NCBI RefSeq assembly: GCF_001590795.1
Contig: NZ_JXDL01000001.1
Coordinates: 5,123,758-5,187,757, forward strand
DNA from: Bradyrhizobium sp. AT1
Lineage (GTDB): Bacteria > Pseudomonadota > Alphaproteobacteria > Rhizobiales > Xanthobacteraceae
Reading direction: 5' to 3'
DNA: 64,000 nucleotides
Position 1 is the first letter of the stretch. The number at the start of each line of letters is the position of its first letter. Positions 1-8,050 of this stretch are shown in pieces. The notes under the pieces were generated by a model, which saw only the letters and a program-made list of their open reading frames with translations, was not told the origin of the DNA and did no database searches. A program made the translations under genes and the position numbers.

Positions 1-213
1 GAGCGCCTGGGTGACCTCATCCTTGGCCTGATTGATCGCCGCGCCCTGCGTTTTGCGCTCGTCGGGCGACATCTTGCCGAGCGTCGCGAGCAGCGCGGAG
101 ATTGAGCCCTTCTTGCCGAGGGCCGCGACGCGCACGGCTTCCAACGCCGCCTCATCTGCGGCCGCGGCGATGTCGGCGGTGATCTGGGCTTGGAGCTGGG
201 CAAGATCGGTCAT
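1..213 (-). CDS. pheS: Phenylalanyl-tRNA synthetase alpha subunit, N-terminal part (cut by window edge)
   Basis: Only the first 71 codons lie in the window; the gene continues to the left. The ATG is at 213-211 and the protein begins [10 protein letters not shown]. An alanine-rich helical stretch follows, then [10 protein letters not shown] and [10 protein letters not shown], the N-terminal coiled-coil arm that binds tRNA-Phe in bacterial PheS. PheS pairs with PheT to charge tRNA-Phe in the cytoplasm. It lies downstream of rpmI and rplT on the same strand, the usual bacterial order. A hairpin lies in the 216-base gap before it. Confidence 0.93.
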   Translation of the reverse strand, partial: MTDLAQLQAQITADIAAAADEAALEAVRVAALGKKGSISALLATLGKMSPDERKTQGAAINQAKDEVTQAL

Positions 214-270
214 GGCAATCCCTTTTGGCCAGGATGCTGAGCCGATGATCCTAGCCCGTTACGCCCGGCT

Positions 271-295
271 CAAAAGCGCGAAGCGCGTCTTCGCG
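271..295 (-). terminator. Hairpin between rplT and pheS, possible terminator or attenuator
   Basis: Read on the minus strand, a 7-bp stem (CGCGAAG/CTTCGCG) with a 5-base loop is followed by CTTTTG. The stem is good but the U tract is short, so partial termination or attenuation before pheS fits better than a full stop. Confidence 0.35.
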
Positions 296-429
296 TCAGA
301 TGCGCCGGGCTTCCACGTCGGAGAGATGTATTGGCGCGAGAGATGACGGCCGGGGCACCAAGGCGCAAGGCGCGCCTCTGTCCGGGCCATCACAAGCGAA
401 ACGCTGCGCAGAACACAGCGGAGGACGGC

Positions 430-789
430 TTACGCCGCGAGCGCGGCCTTGGCCTTCTCGGCGATCGCCTGGAACGCGGCGGGCTCGTGGACCGCGAGAT
501 CCGACAGCACCTTGCGATCCACGGTGATCCCCGACTTGGCCATGCCGTCGATAAATCGGCTGTAGGTCAGGCCGAACGGACGGACGGCAGCATTGATGCG
601 CTGGATCCAGAGCGCGCGGAACGTCCGCTTCTTGCGCTTGCGATCACGGAACGCGTACTGCTGGGCCTTCTCCACGGCCGGCTTGGCGGCGCGGATGGTG
701 TTCTTGCGGCGGCCGTAGAAGCCCTTGGCGGCCTTGTAGACTTTCTTGTGCTTGGCGTGGGCGGTCACACCGCGTTTGACGCGAGACAT
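430..789 (-). CDS. rplT: 50S ribosomal protein L20
   Basis: The 119-residue protein begins [19 protein letters not shown] and contains [12 protein letters not shown] and [15 protein letters not shown], hallmarks of L20. L20 binds 23S rRNA early in large-subunit assembly, and in other bacteria it also represses its own operon. Length is normal for the family. It lies 78 bases downstream of rpmI, with pheS next, the usual translation cluster. The start is the only ATG that gives the conserved N-terminus. Confidence 0.98.
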   Translation of the reverse strand: MSRVKRGVTAHAKHKKVYKAAKGFYGRRKNTIRAAKPAVEKAQQYAFRDRKRKKRTFRALWIQRINAAVRPFGLTYSRFIDGMAKSGITVDRKVLSDLAVHEPAAFQAIAEKAKAALAA

Positions 790-867
790 GACGAATATCC
801 TTCAGAGATGACTTGGTTTCGGATCGCCGCGAAGACGCGGCGGAGCTGGCAATGATCGTGGACGCGA

Positions 868-1068
868 TCAGGCGTTCGGCAAGAAGTACTTCTTGACGTT
901 GTCGCCGTCGGTCTTGAACAGCACCGCGGTGCCGCGCAGCTGACGGATCTGCTTCTTCGTCCGCTTGATCATGCCGTGACGCTTGCCGCGATGGGCGAAC
1001 ATCACTTTGCCTGTGGCAGTCACCTTGAAGCGCTTTTTAGCGCCCGATTTGGTCTTCAGCTTGGGCAT
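868..1068 (-). CDS. rpmI: 50S ribosomal protein L35
   Basis: The 66-residue basic protein begins [20 protein letters not shown] and ends [28 protein letters not shown] is typical of L35. The open frame extends upstream to 1122, but the ATG at 1068-1066 is preferred because it gives the family N-terminus and has GGAG just upstream on the minus strand (inside the bases at 1072-1080). It is probably co-transcribed with rplT. Unlike the classical infC-rpmI-rplT operon, infC is separated from it by a convergent gene. Confidence 0.97.
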   Translation of the reverse strand: MPKLKTKSGAKKRFKVTATGKVMFAHRGKRHGMIKRTKKQIRQLRGTAVLFKTDGDNVKKYFLPNA

Positions 1069-1340
1069 TTGGCTCTCCTCAAAGGCCACAGAATTCCGCC
1101 CGCGAAGGCGGCTGGCCGTCAAAAATGCTCGTTAGAGCGTTGATTGTGCTCAGGTTTTACGAACAAGCGCGAAACCCGCACGAAACACCGCCACGGCAGC
1201 CCTTAATCAGCCGGGCGATGAAGGCTGGGCTTATGGCAGAGGACGAGCCAATTGGCAACGATGAACCGGCGGAACATGCCCGGCGACTATCCGGAATTGC
1301 TGCCCTCATGTCCAAGTCTGTCGCCCGGAGCAGGACCAAA

Positions 1341-1745
1341 ATGGCCCCATTTTCCCTATCGCTGTCGTCTTTGACCGATTTCGCCCGCCCGCGCCATCTG
1401 GCGCTGTTCGCCGTACTCGCCACGGCCGCGCTGCCCTCGACCGCCGATGCCCGCGCCGGCAGCTATGACGGGATCTGGAATGTCACCTTCGCCACCACAA
1501 GGGGCAATTGCAGCTCGGGCTACAGCGTGCCCTTCACCGTCACGGGTAGCCGGGTCTCGTCCGCCGGCGGCGGCCGGGTCTCCGGCACGGTCAAGCGCGG
1601 CGGCGCGGTCGCGGTCCAGGTCTCGGTCGGCGCGTCGCATGCCAACGGTGGCGGCCGGCTCGCCGGCGTCAACGGCGCCGGCTCGTGGAAGGGCATCATT
1701 TCCGGCGACGCCTGCAGCGGCACCTGGCAGGCGACACGGACATAG
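1341..1745 (+). CDS. Small secreted protein of unknown function
   Basis: The 134-residue protein begins MAPFSLSLSS, has a hydrophobic stretch (LALFAVLATAALPST) and a likely signal-peptidase site near ADARA. The mature part starts SYDGIWNVTFATTRGNC, is rich in Gly, Ser and Val, and has two cysteines (in GNCSSG and GDACSG), suggesting a small beta-rich periplasmic domain with a disulfide. An in-frame ATG at 1308 would add 11 residues (MSKSVARSRTK) and is also possible. The gene lies convergent to infC. I do not recognise a named family; the opening resembles lipocalin-like 'YDGxW' secreted proteins found in Bradyrhizobium. Confidence 0.7.
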   Translation: MAPFSLSLSSLTDFARPRHLALFAVLATAALPSTADARAGSYDGIWNVTFATTRGNCSSGYSVPFTVTGSRVSSAGGGRVSGTVKRGGAVAVQVSVGASHANGGGRLAGVNGAGSWKGIISGDACSGTWQATRT

Positions 1746-1819
1746 CTGTCACCAGGCGATCGGTGCTCTCCCTCCACCGCAAGCAGCGGAGGTTGCAGCG
1801 GTGCTCGCGGCTGCATCTT

Positions 1820-1862
1820 GCCAAAAACAAAACGGCCCGCCGGAAATCCGGACGGGCCGTTG
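1820..1862 (-). terminator. Rho-independent terminator of infC
   Basis: On the minus strand, a long GC-rich stem (ACGGCCCG then CCGG, mirrored around a short AT loop) is followed by TTTTGTTTTT. It sits about 26 bases past the infC stop codon. It separates infC from rpmI-rplT. Confidence 0.85.
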
Positions 1863-1887
1863 AACTCTCAGTCCTAACCAACCGGCG

Positions 1888-2427
1888 TCAGCGCGGCGCC
1901 AGCACCATGACGACCTGGCGGCCTTCGAAGCGCGCGTCCTGCTCGACCTTGGCGAGCTCGGCGACGTCGGTCTTGATCTTGTCCAGCAGCTTGGTGCCGA
2001 TCTCCTGATGCGCCATTTCGCGACCGCGATAGCGCAGCGTGATCTTGACCTTGTCGCCCTCTTCGAAGAACCGCTGCATCGCGCGCATCTTCACGTCGTA
2101 ATCGTGATCGTCGATCATCGGGCGGAGCTTGATCTCCTTGATCTCGACGGTCTTCTGCCGCTTGCGGGCTTCGGCGGCTTTCTTCTGCGCGGAATACTTG
2201 TACTTCCCGTAGTCCATGATCTTGCAGACGGGAGGGCTGACGTTCGGCGAGATCTCGACCAGATCCATGCCGGCTTCCTGAGCCATGCGGATTGCCATAA
2301 CTGTCTCGACGGTGCCTTTGTTGTCACCGGCCGCGTCGATCAGCTGGATCTGCGCATTGCGAATGTCGTCATTGATGCGCGGCCCGTCTTTGCTGGCAGC
2401 GGGCGGAGCTTTATTAGGACGGCGAAT
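1888..2427 (-). CDS. infC: Translation initiation factor IF-3 (AUU start)
   Basis: IF-3 binds the 30S subunit, stops premature 50S joining and checks the start codon. The protein contains [35 protein letters not shown] and [12 protein letters not shown] (N-domain and linker), then [20 protein letters not shown] and [10 protein letters not shown] (C-domain). No ATG gives the family N-terminus. The codon at 2427-2425 is ATT, preceded by GGAG with 8-base spacing, and gives 179 residues starting (M)[10 protein letters not shown], as in relatives. An AUU start is the known autoregulatory feature of infC in E. coli. The longer open frame to 2688 is not supported. A terminator follows. Confidence 0.95.
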   Translation of the reverse strand: MRRPNKAPPAASKDGPRINDDIRNAQIQLIDAAGDNKGTVETVMAIRMAQEAGMDLVEISPNVSPPVCKIMDYGKYKYSAQKKAAEARKRQKTVEIKEIKLRPMIDDHDYDVKMRAMQRFFEEGDKVKITLRYRGREMAHQEIGTKLLDKIKTDVAELAKVEQDARFEGRQVVMVLAPR

Positions 2428-2439
2428 GGGTGGTTCTCC
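2425..2439 (-). promoter_or_regulatory. infC ribosome binding site with AUU start codon
   Basis: On the minus strand, GGAG at 2439-2436 is followed by 8 bases and then ATT at 2427-2425. AUU is discriminated against by IF-3 itself, so this site probably gives translational feedback control. The mechanism is known for E. coli infC and inferred here. Confidence 0.85.
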
Positions 2440-2675
2440 AAAGTTGTGAAAGAAGCGGCTATTTTGAAGGAAGATAGGTTTGCCGGCAAGCAATTCGCTC
2501 GTGCGGAGCGCGAAAACCCTCAAATGCGAGGTATTTTGGCCACGCCAGGGCACGGTGACCGACATAGACACCTTGCGTCCGTTCCGCAAGCGTCCCAAAG
2601 GGCCGATGCTGCATCCGGTCGCGTCGCAGGCGGCACCCCGGACAACCCAAACCGCACAGCCAGAGTAAACGTTCC

Positions 2676-3464
2676 ATGATCTCAGCAATTCCCGATACCG
2701 TGCCTGACTTCATCGATGTGGGCGAGGGTCAGTCCGCACGCAGGATCGCGGTTCGCAGCCGGCGCGGGCAGGGGCCCGGATTGGTCTGGCTCGGCGGGTT
2801 CAAGTCGGACATGCAGGGCGGCAAGGCCCTGGCGCTGGATGCCTGGGCCAGGGAGCATGGCCGCGCAATGGTCCGGTTCGACTATTCCGGCCACGGCGAA
2901 TCCGGCGGCAATTTCGCCGATGGAACCATTGGCAGCTGGCTCGAGGACAGCGTGGCGGTATTCGAGCGCTTCTGCGAGGGCCCGCAGGTCCTGATCGGCT
3001 CGTCCATGGGCGGCTGGATGGCGCTGCTGCTCGCGCGCGAGATCAGGAAGCGAGCCGGCAAGGCCTCGCTGGCCGGGCTCGTGCTGATCGCGCCGGCGCC
3101 TGATTTTACCGAAGAGCTGATGTGGAAGAATTTTTCGCCTGCGGTGAAGAAGGAGATCGAGACCAAGGGCGTCTGGATGAGGCCGTCGGACTATGGCGAC
3201 GGCTCGCCCTATCCGATCACGCGGAACCTGATCGAGGAGGGGCGCAATCATCTCGTGCTCGGCAGCGCCATCGATCTCGGCTGCCCGGTCCGCATCCTGC
3301 AAGGTGCGCAGGATCCTGATGTGCCTTGGCAGCACGCCTTCGCGCTGACGCACCGCCTGCCGGCCGACGACGTGGTGCTGACCATGATTCAGGACGGCGA
3401 TCACCGCCTCTCCCGCCCGCAGGACATCGCACGCATTCTTGCCGCGGTGGCGGAGATCGGGTGA
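2676..3464 (+). CDS. Alpha/beta hydrolase (ABHD10 / acyl-protein thioesterase-like)
   Basis: The 262-residue protein has an alpha/beta-hydrolase fold. Visible elements are the oxyanion-loop region [16 protein letters not shown], the strand/turn [14 protein letters not shown], the nucleophile elbow GSSMGG with Ser110, an acidic residue in GAQDPDVPW and a His in DGDHRLSRP. These complete a Ser-Asp-His triad. The 'GGFKSDM.G.KA' opening is typical of the ABHD10/YcjY-like esterase group common in alphaproteobacteria. There is no signal peptide, so it is cytoplasmic. It starts divergently from infC with no strong Shine-Dalgarno site. The substrate is unknown. Confidence 0.85.
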   Translation: MISAIPDTVPDFIDVGEGQSARRIAVRSRRGQGPGLVWLGGFKSDMQGGKALALDAWAREHGRAMVRFDYSGHGESGGNFADGTIGSWLEDSVAVFERFCEGPQVLIGSSMGGWMALLLAREIRKRAGKASLAGLVLIAPAPDFTEELMWKNFSPAVKKEIETKGVWMRPSDYGDGSPYPITRNLIEEGRNHLVLGSAIDLGCPVRILQGAQDPDVPWQHAFALTHRLPADDVVLTMIQDGDHRLSRPQDIARILAAVAEIG

Positions 3465-3494
3465 AGTGTCTTCTTACTTCGGGAGGCAAACACG

Positions 3495-3962
3495 ATGACC
3501 ACCATCGCCATGCTGCGCGCCTTCTGTGACGCCGTCGAGCAACGCAACGGCCGCGCCTTTGCCGAGCTCTTCACCGAGGACGGCGTCTATCACGACGTCT
3601 TCTACGGCGCCTTCGCAGGCCGCGACAAGATCGCCGAAATGATCGACGACTGGTTCTATCGCACGGCGACCGATTTTCGCTGGGACATGCATGACCCCGT
3701 CACCGACGGCACCACGCTCTATGCGCGCTACACCTTCAGTTATCGCTCGACGCTGCCGGAAGCGAATGGCGCGCGGGCGATGTTCGAGGGTGTCGCAATC
3801 ATGACGCTGCAGGACAGCAAGATTGCCGACTATCACGAAGTCGCCAACACCGCGCCTGCGTTTGTCGATCTGAAGTTCGCGCCTGAAAGAATCGCGAAGA
3901 TCGTCGCCAAGCAGGGCATGGAATTGAAGCAGCGGCCGGAGATGCAGCGGCATCTCACCTGA
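3495..3962 (+). CDS. SnoaL / NTF2-like fold protein
   Basis: The 155-residue protein has the cone-shaped NTF2-like pattern: an N-terminal helix (MLRAFCDAVEQRNGRAFAELF), then TEDGVYHDVFYGAFAGRDKIAEM and a curved sheet (FRWDMHDPVTDGTTLYARYTF). These folds host varied small-molecule enzymes or binding proteins, and the sequence does not identify a substrate. GGGAGG lies about 9 bases before the ATG, a good ribosome site. It follows the hydrolase gene by 30 bases on the same strand and is probably co-transcribed. Confidence 0.8.
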   Translation: MTTIAMLRAFCDAVEQRNGRAFAELFTEDGVYHDVFYGAFAGRDKIAEMIDDWFYRTATDFRWDMHDPVTDGTTLYARYTFSYRSTLPEANGARAMFEGVAIMTLQDSKIADYHEVANTAPAFVDLKFAPERIAKIVAKQGMELKQRPEMQRHLT

Positions 3963-3963
3963 C

Positions 3964-4069
3964 CGTCATTCCGGGGCGCGCGAAGCGCGAACCCGGAATC
4001 CATTTCTCCTCGGGGCCTGTAGCCAAATGGATTCCGGGTCTGCGCCTGACGGCGCATCCCGGAATGACG
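3964..4069. repeat. Palindromic intergenic repeat (CGTCATTCCGGG type)
   Basis: An imperfect 106-base inverted repeat: CGTCATTCCGGGG with CCCGGAATCCATTT on the left is mirrored by AAATGGATTCCGGG with CCCGGAATGACG on the right. It lies between two convergent stop codons (3962 and 4090). It resembles the REP-like palindromes scattered through Bradyrhizobium-type genomes and may form a bidirectional terminator-like hairpin. Confidence 0.75.
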
Positions 4070-4089
4070 AGCGGAGAGAGACGCGCTCG

Positions 4090-4887
4090 CTACCGCTTCG
4101 ACGGGTTCACGATCGGCTTGCGCTGCGCCAGCGCTGCGACCGTCGCGGTGCCGATCGGGCCCTGCTCGTCATAGAGCCAGCATTCGCCGATCGCGACGCC
4201 GTCGGTGCCGTGATGGTTCACCACCTCGAAGCCGATCCAGTTCGTCACCGGCAGGCGGTGCAGATAGATCGTCACGTCGCTGTTGATGTAGCCGAGCCCG
4301 TTGTCGCCCGCGTTCGCAAACGGGCTGGCGAAATCGGCGCCGGTGGCGACGTGGACGAACGGCGTCATCGGCACGCCCTCAACGAGCTCGCGCACCTCGC
4401 TCATCCACAGCCGGCGCGGTCCGAGCGAGCCCATGTGGCCGACGATGGGGCGCGTCGTCCATTTGCCGTTCATGCCGAGCCTGGGATCGGTGGGCTTGGG
4501 AATGTCTGATGGCTTGGGCACATCCCAGTTCGGCGGCGACCAGACATTGCCGTCCGGATTTTGCGTCTTGCGCAACAATTGGCACGAGGCCCGCGCCATG
4601 CTGACGCCGCCGGAGACGAACTCCGCTTCGACCACGCGAATGCGCAGGCCGTCGCGCACGAGACGCGTGGTCACCTCGATCGGCTTGTCGATCGTCGGCA
4701 GCTTGTACATGTCGACCGTGAGCCGCGCCGGCACGAATTCGGGGCCCGAATGGCGCTCCTCGATGGCGAAGCCGAGCAGGCCGATGATGACGCGCCCGTG
4801 CAGCGATTTTGGATCCCACGGACCGTTGGCCACTTCCGTCGGATGGAATGTGTCGCCGTCGCGGGTGAAGAAAGGCATGTTTGTCAT
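4090..4887 (-). CDS. Thioesterase-like double hot-dog protein
   Basis: The 265-residue protein begins MTNMPFFTRDGDTFHPTEVANGPWDPKSLHGRV. The repeated hot-dog pattern shows as ARLTVDMYKLPTIDKPIEVTTRLVRDGLRIRVVEAEF in the first half and SDVTIYLHRLPVTNWIGFEVVNHHGTDGVAIGECWLYDEQGPIGTATVAAL in the second. This fits the TesB/acyl-CoA thioesterase-like superfamily. Such proteins hydrolyse acyl-CoA or act on fatty-acyl intermediates in the cytoplasm; the substrate is not predictable. The ATG at 4887-4885 is chosen because the upstream extension to 4953 looks non-coding. Confidence 0.75.
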   Translation of the reverse strand: MTNMPFFTRDGDTFHPTEVANGPWDPKSLHGRVIIGLLGFAIEERHSGPEFVPARLTVDMYKLPTIDKPIEVTTRLVRDGLRIRVVEAEFVSGGVSMARASCQLLRKTQNPDGNVWSPPNWDVPKPSDIPKPTDPRLGMNGKWTTRPIVGHMGSLGPRRLWMSEVRELVEGVPMTPFVHVATGADFASPFANAGDNGLGYINSDVTIYLHRLPVTNWIGFEVVNHHGTDGVAIGECWLYDEQGPIGTATVAALAQRKPIVNPSKR

Positions 4888-4957
4888 GCGCGCGAGATTG
4901 CGGGAACGGGTGGGGAAATCAAGTGTGGTGGGCGCGCGTGACAGCCACAACAACAGG

Positions 4958-5060
4958 TGTCATCGCCCGGCTTGACCGGGCGATCCAGTACTCCGAGACG
5001 TCAGTGATTGAGTCGATAGGCCGCGGCGTACTGGATTCCCCGCCTTCGCGGGGAATGACA
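4958..5060. repeat. Palindromic intergenic repeat (TGTCATCGCCCGG type)
   Basis: TGTCAT with a short CGCCCGG...CCGGGCG hairpin and GATCCAGTA on the left is mirrored on the right by TACTGGATTCCCCGC, a CCCCGC...GCGGGG hairpin and ATGACA. The ends are perfect 6-base inverted repeats. It fills most of the gap between the thioesterase-like gene and queG. No coding signal is visible. Confidence 0.7.
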
Positions 5061-5067
5061 CCGAGGG

Positions 5068-6243
5068 TTAGGAAGCGTGCTCCCACTCCTCACGCACGCT
5101 ATCGTCGTGCTCGTTGGCAATGGCATTTGCGCGAAGCGCCGCAAACTCATCCCGCTCCACCAACTGCCCCAGCGCCCACACCGCCGCCCCGCGCACCAGC
5201 GGGCTTGCGTCATCCAGCAATCGTCGTGCCTCCTCGGCCAGCGTCGCATCGCGCGAGTTGCCGATCGCGATCAGCACGTTGCGCAAGAAGCGGTCGCGGC
5301 CGATGCGTTTCACCGGGGATTTTGTGAACAGCGCGCGAAACGCGGCGTCGTCGAGCCGTGCAAGCTCCGCAAGTTGAGGCGCACGCAATTCGTCACGTGC
5401 GGCGAGCTTGGCCTCGCGTCCCTCCTGCGCGAACTTATTCCAGGGGCACGCCGCGAGGCAGTCGTCGCAGCCATAGATGCGGTTGCCGATGGCTTTGCGA
5501 AACTCGCGCGGGATCGGTCCCTTGTTCTCGATGGTGAGGTAGGAGATGCAGCGCCGCGCGTCGAGCTTGTAGGGCGCGGGGAACGCTGCGGTGGGGCAGA
5601 TGTCGAGGCAGGCCTGGCACGAGCCGCAATGATCAATCTCGGCCTCGTCGCGCGGCAGCTCCAGCGTGGTGTAGATCGCGCCGAGGAACAGCCACGAGCC
5701 GAACCCGCGCGAGACGAGATTGGTGTGCTTGCCCTGCCAGCCGAGATGCGCGGTTTGCGCCAAGGGCTTCTCCATCACGGCCGCGGTGTCGACGAACACC
5801 TTCACCTCGCTTGGCGCGGTCGCGACCAGCCAGCGCGCCAGCGCTTTCAGCCGCTTCTTGATGAGGTCGTGATAGTCATCGCCTTGCGCATAGACCGAGA
5901 TCGCCGCGCGCGTGCGCTGCTTGAGAATGGCGAGCGGATCGGAATCGGGGCCGTAATTGACGCCGAGCATGATCACACTGCGCACGTCGGCCCACAGTCC
6001 GCGTGGATCAACCCGGCGCTCCGGCTGCGCGGCGAGCCAGTCCATGTCACCGTGACCGCCTGAGGCGATGAATTCGAGAAAATGCGCTCCTGCCTTGTCG
6101 ATCGTGCCGGGAGCTGTGATGCCGACGCAGTCGAAGCCGAGCGCACGGGCCTCGCGTTCAAGCGCGGTTTTCAGTTCAGTCGGATCGGAGCTCAGAAATC
6201 CAGGTCCACGTAGGTCCGCGACGCCGGCACGCCGGCCAGCCAT
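5068..6243 (-). CDS. queG: Epoxyqueuosine reductase QueG
   Basis: QueG is a cobalamin and [4Fe-4S] enzyme that reduces epoxyqueuosine to queuosine at the tRNA wobble position. Visible features are [13 protein letters not shown] with the conserved Asp (about residue 152), a first cluster [12 protein letters not shown] (Cys 206, 209, 212, 216), the extra Cys in RRCISYLT, a second cluster [12 protein letters not shown] (Cys 259, 262, 266), and a C-terminal HEAT-like segment ([20 protein letters not shown]). At 391 residues it is near family length. The start chosen (6243) overlaps the end of the upstream fzlA-like gene by 52 bases; no closer ATG, GTG or TTG exists, so the exact start is uncertain. 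The two genes are probably co-transcribed. Confidence 0.95.
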   Translation of the reverse strand: MAGRRAGVADLRGPGFLSSDPTELKTALEREARALGFDCVGITAPGTIDKAGAHFLEFIASGGHGDMDWLAAQPERRVDPRGLWADVRSVIMLGVNYGPDSDPLAILKQRTRAAISVYAQGDDYHDLIKKRLKALARWLVATAPSEVKVFVDTAAVMEKPLAQTAHLGWQGKHTNLVSRGFGSWLFLGAIYTTLELPRDEAEIDHCGSCQACLDICPTAAFPAPYKLDARRCISYLTIENKGPIPREFRKAIGNRIYGCDDCLAACPWNKFAQEGREAKLAARDELRAPQLAELARLDDAAFRALFTKSPVKRIGRDRFLRNVLIAIGNSRDATLAEEARRLLDDASPLVRGAAVWALGQLVERDEFAALRANAIANEHDDSVREEWEHAS

Positions 6244-6884
6244 TCGCTCAGCAGCGGACGGAACGACGGGCGGGACTTCACCCGCGCGTACCACGCCTTT
6301 GCTGAATCGTCCTCGCTCCATGGCACGTCGCCCAGATAGTCGATCGCCGAGAGATGCGCCGCGGCGGCGAGGTCCGCGTAGGTGAGCCGGTCGCCGGCGA
6401 GGAAATTGCGCGTCTGCGCCAGCCAGCCGATATAGGCCAGATGATAGCGCACATTGGCCTTGGCGGCGCGCATCACGTCGGCGGAAGGCGCACCCCCGCC
6501 GTTCTCCTCGCTCATGAAGCGCTTGTAGATGCGCTCGGTGACGAGAGGGTGCGAGACCTCCTCGAAGAACTTTTCGTTGAACCAGGCCATTAGCCGGCGC
6601 ACTTCGACGCGCTCGGAGATCGTTTCCGGCATCAGGCGCTTGGGTCCCATCTCGGCGCCATAGGCCTCGTCGACATATTCGGCGATGATCGCCGCGCCCG
6701 GGATCGGCGGTTGCTCGTCGTCCACCAGAACAGGCGTCGTGCCGGCCGCATTGAGCAGCAGAAACGCCTCGCGCCGTTCCCAGCTGCGCTCTTCGACCAG
6801 CTTGAGATCGAGCCCGTATTCGCCCGCGATCAGGCGGATGAAGCGCGAATGCGGACAGAACGGATGATGAAACAGCGTAAACAT
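6192..6884 (-). CDS. fzlA: Glutathione S-transferase-fold protein, FzlA-like
   Basis: The 230-residue protein has an N-terminal thioredoxin-like GST domain ([48 protein letters not shown]) and a helical C-domain ([34 protein letters not shown]). It ends YVDLDF. FzlA of Caulobacter is a GST homologue of the same length that binds FtsZ and links it to septal wall synthesis; its extreme C-terminus, around Asp227, is functionally important, and Asp227 is present here (D227-L-D-F230). Assignment to FzlA and not a general GST rests on that tail and on length, from memory. It is directly upstream of queG. Confidence 0.7.
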   Translation of the reverse strand: MFTLFHHPFCPHSRFIRLIAGEYGLDLKLVEERSWERREAFLLLNAAGTTPVLVDDEQPPIPGAAIIAEYVDEAYGAEMGPKRLMPETISERVEVRRLMAWFNEKFFEEVSHPLVTERIYKRFMSEENGGGAPSADVMRAAKANVRYHLAYIGWLAQTRNFLAGDRLTYADLAAAAHLSAIDYLGDVPWSEDDSAKAWYARVKSRPSFRPLLSEWLAGVPASRTYVDLDF

Positions 6885-7053
6885 GAAGCCTTTGACTATG
6901 TGATGGTGCTTAAGAATCCATCAATGTTTGTGCGGCGCCACACTAGTCCTTCAAAACCGCGAAGCAAGGGCGTGATTTCGCATTTTGCGATTGCGGCATG
7001 GGGGCGAATAGGCGAGAAGAGCCCCGCTTTTCCAGCCGAAATGGACCGTAAAT

Positions 7054-7860
7054 ATGTCAGATGCAATACGGGCAGTGATCCTCGGCATCATCGAGGGTGT
7101 GACCGAGTTCCTTCCCGTGTCCTCGACCGGCCATTTGCTCCTCGCGGAACGCTTCTTCCATCTCGGTGAAGGCGCCTTCTGGGATTCGTTTACGGTTCTG
7201 ATCCAGTTGGGTGCGATCCTCGCGATCGTCGGGCTTTACTTCAAGAAGCTCTGGGATGTCGTGATCGGCTTCTTCACGGGCGACACCTATTCGCGTCGCT
7301 TCGTGGTCGGCGTGCTGGTGGCGTTCCTGCCCGCTGTTATCGTCGGCCTCGTTGCCGGCAAATACATCAAGAGTGTGCTGTTCAATCCGTGGGTGGTGTG
7401 CTTCACGCTGATCGTCGGCGGCGCCATCCTGCTCTGGGTCGACAAGCTCGATCTCAAGCCGCGCGAGCATGACGCCACAAGGTTTCCGCTGCTGATGTAT
7501 CTCTATATCGGCATCGCGCAGTGCGTGGCGATGATCCCGGGCGTGTCGCGTTCCGGCGCCAGCATCGTCGCCGCGATGTTTTTGGGCGCCGACAAGCGCG
7601 CGGCGGCGGAGTTCTCGTTCTTCCTCGCCATCCCCACCATGATCGGCGCGTTCGCCTACGATTTCTACAAGAACCGCTCCGAGATGACGATGGACCATAT
7701 GGGCATCGTCGCGATCGGCTTCGTGGTGTCGTTCATCACCGCGATCATCGTGGTCAAGACGTTCCTGGAATACGTTACCCGGCATGGCTTCGTGGTGTTC
7801 GCCTGGTGGCGCGTCATCGTCGGCACACTCGGCCTGATCGCGCTGGCGTTGGGGCGATAA
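7054..7860 (+). CDS. uppP: Undecaprenyl-diphosphatase UppP (BacA)
   Basis: This membrane enzyme dephosphorylates undecaprenyl diphosphate, recycling the lipid carrier for peptidoglycan, O-antigen and other glycans; excess activity gives bacitracin resistance. The 268-residue protein has EGVTEFLPVSSTGH (residues 14-27) and PGVSRSG (162-168), the two signature motifs holding catalytic Glu, Ser and Arg. Several hydrophobic segments fit a polytopic inner-membrane protein. It starts at ATG 7054. Genes for polyprenyl-phosphate sugar metabolism follow, so it may supply carrier to that local pathway as well as to general wall synthesis. Confidence 0.97.
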   Translation: MSDAIRAVILGIIEGVTEFLPVSSTGHLLLAERFFHLGEGAFWDSFTVLIQLGAILAIVGLYFKKLWDVVIGFFTGDTYSRRFVVGVLVAFLPAVIVGLVAGKYIKSVLFNPWVVCFTLIVGGAILLWVDKLDLKPREHDATRFPLLMYLYIGIAQCVAMIPGVSRSGASIVAAMFLGADKRAAAEFSFFLAIPTMIGAFAYDFYKNRSEMTMDHMGIVAIGFVVSFITAIIVVKTFLEYVTRHGFVVFAWWRVIVGTLGLIALALGR

Positions 7861-7871
7861 GCCCGTGATCC

Positions 7872-7965
7872 GTAGCCCGGATGGAGCGTAGCGCAATCCG
7901 GGACCGGCGTCCGTTGTAGTACGTAGTACCAACCCGGATTACGCTTGCGCTCCATCCGGGCTACG
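7872..7965. repeat. GTAGCCCGGATGGAGCG palindromic repeat, copy 1
   Basis: The left arm GTAGCCCGGATGGAGCG with GCGCAATCCGGG is mirrored by CCCGGATTACGC with CGCTCCATCCGGGCTAC. It lies 12 bases past the uppP stop. Three more copies occur in this window (42599, 49873, 59001). Confidence 0.85.
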
Positions 7966-8050
7966 TTTCTCCACGCTCTCAACCCAATATCAGCTTTTGA
8001 CCGGTAGGCAGTTCCCGGAGCGGGGTGGCCCGCAGGCGGAGCCCGAAACC

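Noticed and set aside
2428-2688. Upstream extension of the infC frame
   Set aside because: The residues before RRPNKAPP are not IF-3-like; the ATT start with its own GGAG fits family length.
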